Shown here: positions 32,559-41,413 of the stretch, one piece after another
Layout of the letters: the number at the start of each line of letters is the position of its first letter
How positions within the stretch are numbered: position 1 is the first letter of the stretch
Assembly (NCBI RefSeq): GCF_002860125.1
Contig: NZ_PGVA01000033.1
Location: 1 to 41,574, forward strand
DNA: 41,574 bases
Direction of reading: 5' to 3'
Origin: Bacillus canaveralius
GTDB lineage: Bacteria > Bacillota > Bacilli > Bacillales > Cytobacillaceae
Program-made: the position numbers and the translations under genes
Notes under the pieces: model-generated
What the model was told of the DNA's origin: nothing
What the model saw: only the letters and a program-made list of their open reading frames with translations
The model's database searches: none

Positions 32559-34433
32559 ATGAAAAAGTGGATTCCTGCCGTTACGGGGCTAATAGCTGGT
32601 TTTATGGCGGCGATGGTATTCTTTGCTGATTTTTCACCCGGACCGCGCAGCGAAGCAACAAATGACAGCAATAATAATAGCAATGCTGAAAAGGTGTATG
32701 TACCTTTTGGCAAAAAAGATGAGTATTATTTGTTCGCCTCCGGCGGCCATTCCGGTCAAATGTTTATTTACGGGGTGCCTTCGATGCGCCATATTCGGAC
32801 GATTCCGGTATTCTCCAAAGATTCAGCAACCGGTTATGGCTGGGATACTCATACGAAAGAAATGCTCGGCGATTACACATGGGGCGACCTCCATCACCCG
32901 GCTTTTTCCGAAACGAAGGGTGAATATGACGGAAAATATATGTTTGCCACAGATGTAGGCAACAGCCGTGCAGCCGCGATGAATTTGGAAACGTTTACAA
33001 CAAAAGATATTATCGATGTTCCAAATACCAGCGGCCCTCACTGTGCAGCATTTGTAACTGAAAACACCGAGTACATGTTCCTGCCGACCCGTTTTGCCGT
33101 ACCGATTGGCAGAGAGTACGCACCTCTTGATGAATACAGCGAGAAGTACCGCGGTGTTATGTCAGCAGTCACATTTGACCAGAGCAGTGAAAAGTTGAAC
33201 ATTGCTTATCAGGTGGCTCTGCCGCCTTGGTCTTATGATCTATCGGATGCCGGGAAAAAGGGATCGGCTGATTGGGCTGTCTTGACGACTTACAATACCG
33301 AAGAAGCGACAACAAACCTTGAAATCAACGCCTCCCAGGCGGATCGCGATTATATCGTTCTGTTTAACTGGAAAGAGCTTGAACAGAAGGTCAAGGACGG
33401 ACAGTACGACGAAGTAACCGGACAAAAAATGATTTTCCCGGAAAAGCATAAAGGCGGAATTTATTTAGTCCCTGTAGCGAAATCGCCTCACGGAGTCGAT
33501 GTTACGCCAGACGGTAAATACTTTATTGCGTCAGGCAAACTCGCACCTGCGATGACTGTTTTTTCCTTTGAAAAAGCGTTCGCAGCGATTGAAAAGGGTG
33601 ATTTTGCCGAGGAACGCAATGGTATTCCGGTCCTGAAATATGAATCTGTCATGGAAAGAGAAGTCAACCCGGAAAATGCGCTTGGGCCGCTCCATACCCA
33701 GTTTGATGATAAAGGATTGGCCTATACAACGATGTTCATCTCCTCTGAAATCGTCAAATGGGATCCGGCTACAGGAGAGACATTAGACCGCGTCCCTGTC
33801 CAATATTCACCCGGGCATGCTGCCGCAGCCGAAGGCGATTCTGTTTCTCCTGATGGAAAATATATTGTCGCATTAAATAAAATTGCCAAGGACAGCTATC
33901 TCTCCGTCGGTCCTTCCCATCCTGAATCAATGCAGCTGATTGATTTACGCGGCAAGAAGATGGAGGTCATTCAATCGGCTCCAGTAAACCCTGAGCCGCA
34001 CTATGCACAGATGATCAAAGCCGACAAAATTAAAACGATCTCCGTTTATCCAAAGGATGAGAAAAATAAAGATGCCGTTTATAAACAGGAGGATACGAAA
34101 ATTGTCCGAAACGGCAATGAAGTACACGTTTATGGAATTGCGATGCGTTCCAAATTTATCTTTGATGCAAAAGCAGAGCGCCCTGATGAAATCGCGGTTA
34201 ACGAAGGGGATAAAGTGCTTATCCACTTAACCAACATCGATTTCGATCAGGATATCACTCACGGTTTCGCGATTAACGGCTATGACCTGAATATTGAAGT
34301 GCAGCCTGGACAGACCAATACAATCGAATTTACGGCCAATAAAGCCGGAACATTCCCGCTCTATTGTACGAATTTCTGCTCGGCCCTGCATCAGGAAATG
34401 ACCGGTTACTTTCTTGTAAAACCGAAGAACTAA
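32559..34433 (+). CDS. nosZ: Nitrous-oxide reductase NosZ (clade II)
   Basis: Copper enzyme that reduces N2O to N2 outside the membrane. It is 624 residues: a seven-bladed propeller plus cupredoxin domain. CuZ His candidates are DLHHPAF (112-113), GPHCAAF (161), SPHGVDV, GPLHTQFD, SPGHAAA and PEPHYAQ. The CuA site is C603, C607, H611 and M614 in CTNFCSALHQEM, with a further His in DITHGF. The N-terminus is a plain hydrophobic Sec-type signal or anchor without twin Arg, the mark of clade II. AAGGTGG precedes the ATG, 21 bp after nosC. Confidence 0.97.
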   Translation: MKKWIPAVTGLIAGFMAAMVFFADFSPGPRSEATNDSNNNSNAEKVYVPFGKKDEYYLFASGGHSGQMFIYGVPSMRHIRTIPVFSKDSATGYGWDTHTKEMLGDYTWGDLHHPAFSETKGEYDGKYMFATDVGNSRAAAMNLETFTTKDIIDVPNTSGPHCAAFVTENTEYMFLPTRFAVPIGREYAPLDEYSEKYRGVMSAVTFDQSSEKLNIAYQVALPPWSYDLSDAGKKGSADWAVLTTYNTEEATTNLEINASQADRDYIVLFNWKELEQKVKDGQYDEVTGQKMIFPEKHKGGIYLVPVAKSPHGVDVTPDGKYFIASGKLAPAMTVFSFEKAFAAIEKGDFAEERNGIPVLKYESVMEREVNPENALGPLHTQFDDKGLAYTTMFISSEIVKWDPATGETLDRVPVQYSPGHAAAAEGDSVSPDGKYIVALNKIAKDSYLSVGPSHPESMQLIDLRGKKMEVIQSAPVNPEPHYAQMIKADKIKTISVYPKDEKNKDAVYKQEDTKIVRNGNEVHVYGIAMRSKFIFDAKAERPDEIAVNEGDKVLIHLTNIDFDQDITHGFAINGYDLNIEVQPGQTNTIEFTANKAGTFPLYCTNFCSALHQEMTGYFLVKPKN

Positions 34434-34441
34434 ACCAGGAA

Positions 34442-34471
34442 AAGGGTATCTAATGACACTTGGATACCCTT
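34442..34471 (+). promoter_or_regulatory. Intercistronic hairpin after nosZ
   Basis: A 9-bp stem (34442-34450 with 34463-34471) with a 12-nt loop and no T-tract, 9 nt after the nosZ stop. It probably stabilises the nosCZ part of the transcript or partly attenuates the downstream genes. Confidence 0.5.
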
Positions 34472-34490
34472 ATCCCGTTTTCAGAAAGGT

Positions 34491-35066
34491 GTGATTACCC
34501 TGAAACAACAGCGATTATCCGGAATCTCATCACTGTTTGTTGTGTGTGCGGCAATACTGGTCGCTGCTTCAATTTTCTTTCCGTGGTGGAGAATGGAGTT
34601 CTTTGCTCCGCAATATCCGGAAGGATTGAATATCATCGTCTATCCAAATAAACTGGATGGACAAATTGACATTGTCAACGGACTCAATCATTACATCGGA
34701 ATGGCCGAATTCAGTGAAGAAAACTTTCCTGAGTTAAGCTATTTAGCTTATATAATCGGCGGCCTGGCGATTTTAACGCTGGCAACAGCATTGCTGCGCA
34801 GAAAATCAATCCTCTATGGGCTGATCGCCGTCTTCATGGTGGGCGGATTGCTTGGTGTTTACGATTTATACCGCTGGCTTAACAATTTTGGTACGAACTT
34901 AAGCCCGACGGCTCCGATTAAAGTAGATCCTTTTGTCCCGCCTATGTTAGGAGAAAACCAGATTGCCAACTTTATTACAACGAGCTATCTAGGGATAGGA
35001 TCATACCTGATCATGGCGGCGTTTATTCTGATTGTGATTCCTTTATGGAAGGATCGCCGAAGATGA
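34491..35066 (+). CDS. Four-helix membrane protein of clade II nos clusters (NosB-like)
   Basis: An integral membrane protein of up to 191 residues. There are four hydrophobic helices (about 12-30, 83-100, 107-125 and 164-184) and an external loop with VYPNKLDGQIDIVNGLNHYIGM. A protein of this kind lies between nosZ and nosD in Gram-positive and other clade II clusters (NosB or ORF3); its role in N2O reduction is unknown. The start is odd. AAAGG is 1 nt before GTG 34491 but 10 nt before an in-frame CTG at 34500 (MKQQRLSG). Its end overlaps nosD by 4 nt. Confidence 0.85.
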   Translation: MITLKQQRLSGISSLFVVCAAILVAASIFFPWWRMEFFAPQYPEGLNIIVYPNKLDGQIDIVNGLNHYIGMAEFSEENFPELSYLAYIIGGLAILTLATALLRRKSILYGLIAVFMVGGLLGVYDLYRWLNNFGTNLSPTAPIKVDPFVPPMLGENQIANFITTSYLGIGSYLIMAAFILIVIPLWKDRRR

Positions 35067-36406
35067 GAAAGCTGATCGCCTTTTTCTTTATGACCGCCAT
35101 TGTCCTATTCGGATGGCCTGATGATCGGGCTGCAGCCGCAGAAGATCTACAGGCGCTGATTGATTCAGCTGAAGAAGGCGCCGTCCTTCAGCTGGAAAAT
35201 AAAACTTACCAAGGCAATATCACAATTTCCAAGGCGCTGACGCTGATCGGTTCGACTCGAACGAGCATTAAAGGGGACGGCACAGGAAATGTTGTTTCAA
35301 TTCATGCCTCTGGAGTTGAATTACACGATCTTACTGTTAGTGGAAGCAGCATGAATCGAAACTCAGCCGAGGAATATGCTGCCGTTAAAATCTATTCAGA
35401 TCACAATGTATTGGACAATTTAACGGTTAAAAATTCGTATCACGGCGTTTATTTAAGCAAAGCAGATCATAATACGATCAAAAACTCCGTCATTTCCGGC
35501 AGCGGAAACGGGGAAATTGCCGGACAGGGCAATGGCCTCCATGTTTATTACTCAAATAACAATATATTTGAAAACAACCGGATCTCAGGCTCAAGGGACG
35601 GAATGTTTTTTGACTATGCAAACAATAACCGAACCATTAACAATCATATTAGTGAAACACGATACGGGCTCCACTATATGTACTCTGATGATAATATTTT
35701 TAAAGGCAACATCTTTACCCTAAATAGCGGCGGTGCCGCGGTGATGAATTCCAACCGCCTGACACTGACCAACAACGAATTTATTTTCAACTATGGCCAC
35801 CGGTCCTTCGGTTTGCTGATTTTATCAGCTAACGACAATGAAATTGAGAATAACACTTTCTATCTGAATCAAAGAGGGTTATATATAGATCAATCGTCAC
35901 GAAACATGATTACCAATAACCGCATCATCCAAAATCAAATTGGTATTGAACTGTGGGCCAGCTCAAGCGAACAGGTTTTTTCAAAGAATCAAATTCACGG
36001 TAATTCCATTCCTGCGCTCACCCTGGGCGGGAGCGCCGATAATTCATGGAATGCCGATGGAACAGGAAACGATTGGGGATCGCAGTTTCCGTTAGCTGAC
36101 TTGGACCAAAACGGGATTGGCGATCAGCCGGTTTCCTATTATTCTTCACTTTATGAACAAATCGAAGATCAAGAATTAACCTATTTATTTTTAAAAAGCC
36201 CGGCAATAAAGCTGTTCGACAGAATCAACGGCCTTTTACAAAAAAATGACAAAATGTTTGAAGACCACTATCCGCTTGTGCAAACCACAAACAAAGAGTT
36301 TCAAAAGGGTTGGCTCATTTTCGCCGCAGTGATTGCTCTGCTGATTTTAATAAGAGGGAGAAATCGACTATGTATTACATTTGGAAGGAATGGAAGGAAA
36401 GCTTAA
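35063..36406 (+). CDS. nosD: NosD periplasmic-type copper-center maturation protein
   Basis: A 447-residue exported protein with a signal peptide (about 1-27, ending near AAAAE). Right-handed beta-helix repeats follow (CASH/NosD type, repeated N-N-x-I/F motifs from about 90 to 320), and a C-terminal membrane helix (GWLIFAAVIALLILI). NosD works with the NosFY ABC transporter in assembling the CuZ site. ATG 35063 overlaps the previous stop by 4 nt (ATGA); an earlier ATG at 35045 is open but less well placed. Its end overlaps nosY by 37 nt. Confidence 0.93.
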   Translation: MRKLIAFFFMTAIVLFGWPDDRAAAAEDLQALIDSAEEGAVLQLENKTYQGNITISKALTLIGSTRTSIKGDGTGNVVSIHASGVELHDLTVSGSSMNRNSAEEYAAVKIYSDHNVLDNLTVKNSYHGVYLSKADHNTIKNSVISGSGNGEIAGQGNGLHVYYSNNNIFENNRISGSRDGMFFDYANNNRTINNHISETRYGLHYMYSDDNIFKGNIFTLNSGGAAVMNSNRLTLTNNEFIFNYGHRSFGLLILSANDNEIENNTFYLNQRGLYIDQSSRNMITNNRIIQNQIGIELWASSSEQVFSKNQIHGNSIPALTLGGSADNSWNADGTGNDWGSQFPLADLDQNGIGDQPVSYYSSLYEQIEDQELTYLFLKSPAIKLFDRINGLLQKNDKMFEDHYPLVQTTNKEFQKGWLIFAAVIALLILIRGRNRLCITFGRNGRKA

Positions 36407-37167
36407 GAGGAAAAGGATTCTGGCTGGCTGGTATCATCATTGTTCTGCTTTCGGCCGCCTTGCTGATCCAGTCTTCTGTTCTTTCATTCGACCAGGGTTT
36501 TTACGTCCTCCTGATCAACCTGTTTGATGCACTTATTTATGTAATTCCCGTACTCTGCCTGTTTTTCAGTGCCTTTTCTGTTTATCAGGAAAAAGAACAA
36601 AAAACAATGATCATGCTGCTCTCCAAACAGGAAAGCTATTTCACGTTTCTCGTTAAAAAGAGCGTGGCCATTCAAGTTGTATTAACCGGCTTGATATTGA
36701 TATGGTTATTTGTCTATTTACTGCCGCTGAAAATTTATTTTCAACCCGATTTCAGCGCCTATTTAACCTTTATCATTGCTGTTCTCAGCTTAATGATCGT
36801 ATTCACACAAATTGGCGCCTTTGTTGGCAGCATTGGCAGGTCGAAAATCCAAATTGTTGGCTTTACCGTTCTTATTTGGTTTTATTTTTTCTTCTTACAC
36901 GATATCGTCCTGCTCTCGCTGCTCCCTGACGTATCCTATGAAAATATCAAACTCTTTTCGGCCGCCTTTTTTCTAAACCCGATTCAAGCTGTGCGCGTTT
37001 ACCTTGAGTCAGGGCTTGGCGTCTACTCATCCGGGCATATGTCCAAACTGTTTGAATCGTTTCTATGGACGAAACCCGCAATCTTTTTAACAGCAAATCT
37101 GGTGATCTGGCTGACAATTTCTATGACAGCCTCCGTTACGATGCACCGCAAGGAGGGATATGAATGA
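36370..37167 (+). CDS. nosY: NosY ABC transporter permease
   Basis: A 265-residue ABC-2-type permease of the Nos system with six hydrophobic helices, starting MYYIWKEWKESLRGKGFW. With NosF it forms the transporter that acts with NosD in CuZ assembly, probably driving conformational change or sulfur export. ATG 36370 follows AGAGGGAG; the longer open frame from 36310 lies within nosD. Its stop overlaps the nosF start by 4 nt. Confidence 0.92.
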   Translation: MYYIWKEWKESLRGKGFWLAGIIIVLLSAALLIQSSVLSFDQGFYVLLINLFDALIYVIPVLCLFFSAFSVYQEKEQKTMIMLLSKQESYFTFLVKKSVAIQVVLTGLILIWLFVYLLPLKIYFQPDFSAYLTFIIAVLSLMIVFTQIGAFVGSIGRSKIQIVGFTVLIWFYFFFLHDIVLLSLLPDVSYENIKLFSAAFFLNPIQAVRVYLESGLGVYSSGHMSKLFESFLWTKPAIFLTANLVIWLTISMTASVTMHRKEGYE

Positions 37168-37853
37168 TTGAAGTAACCGGATTAACCCAGGGATTTGGCA
37201 AAAAAATCGTCCTTGCCGATATCGACCTGCGGATTGAAAAGAGTGAGATTTGTGCGCTTGTCGGAAGAAATGGAGCCGGGAAATCAACATTTATCAATAG
37301 CCTGCTCGGCCTCCTCCCTGTTAAACAGGGAACGGTGAAAATTAACGATATAACCCGGACGGGAAAGAAGCGGACATTCCAAAACGAAATTGCCTTTCTT
37401 CCCGAAAAATTTATGCTCTATCCTGCTTTAACAGGCATGGAAAATATGTTGTTTTTCGCCGGGACGGCAAGCGGAAAGCCTGATGTGGCGGAAATTGAAA
37501 TTTCGCTAAAAGCAGTGAACCTTTGGGACGACCGCGATACTAAGGTAAAGCAGTATTCAAAAGGAATGCTGCAGCGGCTCGGCCTTGCGATTACACTTTA
37601 TCAGGATGCAGATATTCTTATTCTTGATGAACCAACGAGCGGGATAGATCCGATGGGACGACAAGAAATTCTCGAGGTGCTGAAATCCCTGTCCGGGAAA
37701 ACGATCCTCCTTTCATCCCATCACCTCGATGAGATTAGGCAGGTATGTACGCATGTCGCATTCTTGGAAAACAGCATCATTAAAAAGTATACGGTAACTG
37801 AATTTATGAAGGCACAACGATTGGGGGATTACGATAATGAAAAAGTTGTTTAG
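37164..37853 (+). CDS. nosF: NosF ABC transporter ATPase
   Basis: A 229-residue cytosolic ATPase subunit, slightly shorter than typical NosF. Walker A GRNGAGKST (about 34-42), signature YSKGMLQRLG (about 132-141), Walker B ILILDEPTSGIDP and the His switch SSHHLDE are all intact. GGAGGGATATGA precedes the ATG. It overlaps nosY by 4 nt and the following lipoprotein gene by 17 nt, so all three are coupled. Confidence 0.95.
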   Translation: MIEVTGLTQGFGKKIVLADIDLRIEKSEICALVGRNGAGKSTFINSLLGLLPVKQGTVKINDITRTGKKRTFQNEIAFLPEKFMLYPALTGMENMLFFAGTASGKPDVAEIEISLKAVNLWDDRDTKVKQYSKGMLQRLGLAITLYQDADILILDEPTSGIDPMGRQEILEVLKSLSGKTILLSSHHLDEIRQVCTHVAFLENSIIKKYTVTEFMKAQRLGDYDNEKVV

Positions 37854-38739
37854 CGGATTGATCATCTTCCTCTTGATCCTGTTATCCGGCTGCAGTGAAA
37901 GTAATGATTGGGAGGTGAATTTTACAAAGCCGCTCTATTTTTCAAAAGAAAAAGCGGTCCCGTTTGAGATCAAGGTAACCGATGGAGATAAAGCAGTCGA
38001 AGGATTGAAGGTCTCGGCCGCTCTTTCGATGGTTAATATGGATCACGGCAGCTTCGATATTGCCCTTGCCGAAAAGGAAGATGGCATTTATGCCGGCGAG
38101 GCGGAACTGCCAATGGAAGGCAAGTGGGAAATCGTATTTACGATGGAAAAGGACGGCAAAGAAACGGAGAAAGTCGTTCAATATGAAGTGAAGGGCGCCA
38201 AGGGAGTTGCCACCTTAAACGGTGAGTGGATCACCAATGATGACCTCGAGTTTTACCGTTTTATTAACAAGCTTCATATCGAAATCAGCCGCGAAGCTGA
38301 TAATGAAAAATATAAAGGAAAAGCTTTGGAAGAGGCAATGGCCTATTGGGATGCCCAGGAAAAGTTGAATGAAGACCAAAACCAGCTGTTGACACAAATC
38401 ATCCGCCTTCGTTCCATGGCGCTGCTTGCGCTTGAAAAGGGGCATGAAGCTGCCCCGGATGAAGTAAAGGCTGAGATTGACCAAGTCCGGGAGCAATATC
38501 AACAATCGGAAGCAGCACAAAAGTTAATCAATGACTTTGGCGAAGATAAATTTTGGGATACCGAACGGACGCAATACGAACTGATCGTTCTCTCGCAAAA
38601 GGTTCAGCAGGATTTGATTGAAAGAGTAACGAAAGAAAACCCTAAAGCCAGCGAGCAAGAAATCCAATACCTTGCACAGAAACAATACGAAGAATTGCTT
38701 GTTTCACAGGTTAATTCGATGGAGATTGAGTTTTTATAA
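37837..38739 (+). CDS. Lipoprotein with YtkA-like and SurA-N-like domains, at the nosL position
   Basis: A 300-residue exported lipoprotein. The lipobox LLSGC puts the lipid on C19. Residues about 28-118 form a YtkA/FixH-like beta domain with a Met/His cluster M65-V-N-M68-D-H70, a possible copper site. Residues about 123-300 are helical and resemble the N-terminal chaperone domain of SurA/PrsA foldases (VATLNGEWITNDDLEFYRF, then long Gln/Glu-rich helices). There is no parvulin domain. It overlaps nosF and ends the nos operon, where copper chaperone nosL is often found; no NosL is in the window. A role in metal loading or folding of NosZ is inference. Confidence 0.85.
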   Translation: MKKLFSGLIIFLLILLSGCSESNDWEVNFTKPLYFSKEKAVPFEIKVTDGDKAVEGLKVSAALSMVNMDHGSFDIALAEKEDGIYAGEAELPMEGKWEIVFTMEKDGKETEKVVQYEVKGAKGVATLNGEWITNDDLEFYRFINKLHIEISREADNEKYKGKALEEAMAYWDAQEKLNEDQNQLLTQIIRLRSMALLALEKGHEAAPDEVKAEIDQVREQYQQSEAAQKLINDFGEDKFWDTERTQYELIVLSQKVQQDLIERVTKENPKASEQEIQYLAQKQYEELLVSQVNSMEIEFL

Positions 38740-38740
38740 C

Positions 38741-38766
38741 AAAAAAATGCCTTTGGGCATTTTTTT
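38741..38766 (+). terminator. nos operon terminator
   Basis: An 11-bp stem (38741-38751 with 38756-38766) with a 4-nt loop and long T run, directly after the lipoprotein stop. Confidence 0.9.
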
Positions 38767-38778
38767 GTTTTTTAACGA

Positions 38779-38842
38779 GTGAGTGATTACTCACTTTACA
38801 AATAAGTCATTTCATTTTAAAATAAAAATGAGTGATTACTCA
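38779..38842 (+). promoter_or_regulatory. Promoter flanked by twin TetR-type operators
   Basis: GTGAGTGATTACTCAC (38779-38794) and TGAGTGATTACTCA (38829-38842) are palindromes with the same GATT centre, 49 bp apart. Between them lie TTTACA (38795-38800), a 17-nt spacer and TAAAAT (38818-38823). The first operator abuts the -35 and the second covers the inferred start. The TetR encoded at 40695 is the likely repressor. Confidence 0.8.
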
Positions 38843-38867
38843 CTTTCGTAAAGGAGATGATCTTCGT

Positions 38868-39593
38868 ATGGAAAAGAACATTATATCGATCCAGAATGTT
38901 TCCAAGTCTTTTGGAAATCAGCAAGTGCTCGCCGATATTAACCTGGATATCAAAATGGGTGAAATTTTTGGGTTTCTTGATCCTTCTGGGGCAGGAAAGA
39001 CAACACTCGTAAAGCAGTTAGTGGGTCTTGACACTCCAACAGAAGGAAGTAATTTTATTTTCAATCAAAAAATGCCGTCATTGTCCCTGATTGAAAGGAT
39101 TGGGTATATGGCTCAGTCCGATGCGCTGTATGGTGAACTGTTAGCAAAGGAAAACCTCGAGTTTTTCGCTTCTCTTTATCGTTTAAAAGGGCGTGAGCGC
39201 CAACAAAGAATGAATGAAGTAATGGAAATCGTTCAGCTGTCAGAACACATGACAAAGCTCGTATCCAATTATTCCGGGGGGATGAAGCGCCGCTTGTCGC
39301 TCGCGATTGCATTGCTTCATGAACCCGAGCTGCTCATACTCGATGAACCGACTGTCGGCATTGACCCTGTATTAAGAAAAAATGTTTGGAAAAGCTTTTA
39401 TGCGCTTAAAAGAAAAGGAACGACCATTATCGTCACGACCCATGTCATGGACGAAGCGGAAAAATGTGATCGACTCGGAATGATTCGCGAGGGACGGCTG
39501 ATTGCGGTTGGATCTGCGGCAGAATTAAAAGCCAATACGGGGACTGCCACTATCGAAGAAGCATTTTTAAGCTATGGAGGTGCAAAATCGTGA
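38868..39593 (+). CDS. ABC transporter ATPase
   Basis: A 241-residue ATPase of an ABC-2-type exporter. Signature NYSGGMKRRLS, Walker B ELLILDEPTVGIDP and switch VTTHVMDEAE are intact. Walker A reads DPSGAGKTT, with Asp at the first position where Gly is nearly invariant (GPSGAGKTT). This is one base change, GGT to GAT. AAAGGAGATGATC precedes ATG 38868; the open frame to 38832 runs through the operator. It is first in a three-gene operon with permease and tetR. The substrate is unknown; TetR control suggests a drug or toxic compound. Confidence 0.92.
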   Translation: MEKNIISIQNVSKSFGNQQVLADINLDIKMGEIFGFLDPSGAGKTTLVKQLVGLDTPTEGSNFIFNQKMPSLSLIERIGYMAQSDALYGELLAKENLEFFASLYRLKGRERQQRMNEVMEIVQLSEHMTKLVSNYSGGMKRRLSLAIALLHEPELLILDEPTVGIDPVLRKNVWKSFYALKRKGTTIIVTTHVMDEAEKCDRLGMIREGRLIAVGSAAELKANTGTATIEEAFLSYGGAKS

Positions 39594-40615
39594 GAATCGG
39601 TGCATTAGTGATAAGAATTTTGCGGCAATTTTTGCGTGATAAGCGGACGATGGCGTTGATGATTTTAGCCCCGATCTTAATATTATCAATGCTTCATCTT
39701 GTCTTTAATGGTGATGATTACACTCCGAAAATCGGGTTGGTTGGCTTTCCCGAACAAGTTATCAATCAAATGGACTTGGAAGATGCCAAAATATCAGAAT
39801 ATGAGTCTACTAAACAGGCAAAAACAGATTTATCGGAACAAGAAATAGATGGATATCTAAAACTCGATGGGCAAACACCTTCTGTCGTTGTTGAAGGAAG
39901 TGACCCGAGCGTAAATGGAGCTGTTATGAAGTGGATGAATAGGGCGCTTAAACCTCTCCAGCAAGATGGCGCACCTGAACCGGAGGTTGATTATTACCAC
40001 GGCTCCAGTGAAATGGGACAGTTTGATTATTTTGGCCCCGTGCTGCTTGGTTTCTTCGCTTTTTTCTTTGTTTTTTTGATCGCCGGTGTTTCTTTTCTGC
40101 GCGAAAGAACAACCGGGACATTGGAGAGGCTTCTATCCAGTCCACTCCGACGCTGGGAAATTGTCGTTGGCTACGTCCTTGGCTTCGGGATCTTCACGAT
40201 GCTGCAGGCGGGAATCATCGCCTGGTATGCGATTTATGTCTTAAATATGATGATGGAAGGATCCTTCTTATACGTGCTATTGATTACCCTTATTTTATCT
40301 TTATCAGCACTTACACTCGGAATTTTATTATCGGCCTTTGCAAACAATGAGCTGCAAATGATTCAGTTTATTCCAATCGTCGTCGTTCCGCAAATTTTCT
40401 TTTCCGGTCTATTTAATTTAGAGACCATTTCTGATTGGTTAAGCTGGATTGGCCCTTTCACGCCCCTATTTTATGCAGCTGATGCTTTAAGGGACGTCAT
40501 GGTGCGCGGGTATGGGCTCGGTGAGATTTATATAGATTTACTAGTGCTGGCCGGATTCTCTATCCTATTTATGTTCTTGAACATCATTACATTGAAAAGA
40601 TACCGTAAAATATAA
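39590..40615 (+). CDS. ABC-2 type exporter permease
   Basis: A 341-residue membrane protein. The first helix (about 20-38) is followed by a large external domain (about 40-140). Five more helices begin at FDYFGPVLLGFFAFFFVFLIAGVSFLRER, with the family motif RERTTGTLERLLSSPLRRWEI. This is the ABC-2 permease layout of drug/lipid exporters. GTG start 39590 overlaps the ATPase stop (GTGA), with GGAGGTG just upstream. The substrate cannot be told from sequence. Confidence 0.92.
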   Translation: MRIGALVIRILRQFLRDKRTMALMILAPILILSMLHLVFNGDDYTPKIGLVGFPEQVINQMDLEDAKISEYESTKQAKTDLSEQEIDGYLKLDGQTPSVVVEGSDPSVNGAVMKWMNRALKPLQQDGAPEPEVDYYHGSSEMGQFDYFGPVLLGFFAFFFVFLIAGVSFLRERTTGTLERLLSSPLRRWEIVVGYVLGFGIFTMLQAGIIAWYAIYVLNMMMEGSFLYVLLITLILSLSALTLGILLSAFANNELQMIQFIPIVVVPQIFFSGLFNLETISDWLSWIGPFTPLFYAADALRDVMVRGYGLGEIYIDLLVLAGFSILFMFLNIITLKRYRKI

Positions 40616-40694
40616 AATCAACTCTGATTCACTTTTAAAATGAATTCCTTTACAATGTTGTTTAATGGACAAATAACGGATGAGGGAGCAAAAA

Positions 40695-41345
40695 ATGTCG
40701 GACCAGGATTCTATCATTGAAGAATTTTTTGAAGAGGAAAAGGATGGTTTAACGGACAAACAAAAAAAAATCATCGCCGCCGCGATTGAGTCTTTTTCAG
40801 AAAAAGGCTTTGCCGCCACTTCAACGAGCGAGATTGCCAAGAAAGCTGGTGTTGCGGAAGGAACGATTTTCCGGCATTATAAAACAAAAAAAGACTTGTT
40901 ATTGTCAATTGTTGTTCCGATGATGGCCAAATTTATCGCTCCGTTTGTGATCAACGATTTAAATAAAGTTCTGAATACAAGATATGAGAACTATGAAGAT
41001 TTTTTAAGGGCGATGATCGAAAACAGGGTCATATTTTTTAAAAATAATTTGGCGCTTTTCAAGATCCTCTTCCAGGAAATACCTTTCCATCCAGAATTAA
41101 AGAAACTTTTTAAAGAGCACTTAGCAGAAAAGGTTTACGAACGATTCACTGAGCTTATCCATTACTGCCAGGCTGAAGGGCAAATCATCGATCTCCCTCC
41201 TTACAGTGTAGTCCGGCTTACAGCATCAACAATATTCGGTTATATAATCGGGCGCTACCTGCTGTTTCCTGAAGAGGACTGGGAAGATGATTTAGAGATT
41301 GAGCGGACCATCCAGTTTATTATGCATGGCTTATCACCTAGATAG
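40695..41345 (+). CDS. TetR/AcrR family regulator
   Basis: A 216-residue TetR-family repressor. The N-terminal helix-turn-helix domain (about 20-65) reads KKIIAAAIESFSEKGFAATSTSEIAKKAGVAEGTIFRHYKTKKDLL, preceded by an acidic stretch (IIEEFFEEEKDG). The C-terminal helical domain would bind an inducer. ATG 40695 follows GAGGGAG. It lies 79 bp after the permease on the same strand and probably represses the exporter promoter through the twin operators; no matching operator is seen directly before this gene. The hairpin at 41347-41378 ends it. Confidence 0.93.
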   Translation: MSDQDSIIEEFFEEEKDGLTDKQKKIIAAAIESFSEKGFAATSTSEIAKKAGVAEGTIFRHYKTKKDLLLSIVVPMMAKFIAPFVINDLNKVLNTRYENYEDFLRAMIENRVIFFKNNLALFKILFQEIPFHPELKKLFKEHLAEKVYERFTELIHYCQAEGQIIDLPPYSVVRLTASTIFGYIIGRYLLFPEEDWEDDLEIERTIQFIMHGLSPR

Positions 41346-41346
41346 T

Positions 41347-41378
41347 AAAGGCCCGGATCTGTGCGATCCGGGCCTTTT
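41347..41378 (+). terminator. tetR terminator
   Basis: A 13-bp GC-rich stem (41347-41359 with 41365-41377) with a 5-nt loop and T tail, directly after the stop. Confidence 0.92.
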
Positions 41379-41413
41379 ACTCCAGTTAAAGCATAAATTA
41401 TTAAAACTTTATC

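Noticed and set aside
32297-32713. 138-codon minus-strand frame
   Set aside because: Antisense to nosC and the start of nosZ, both certain genes.
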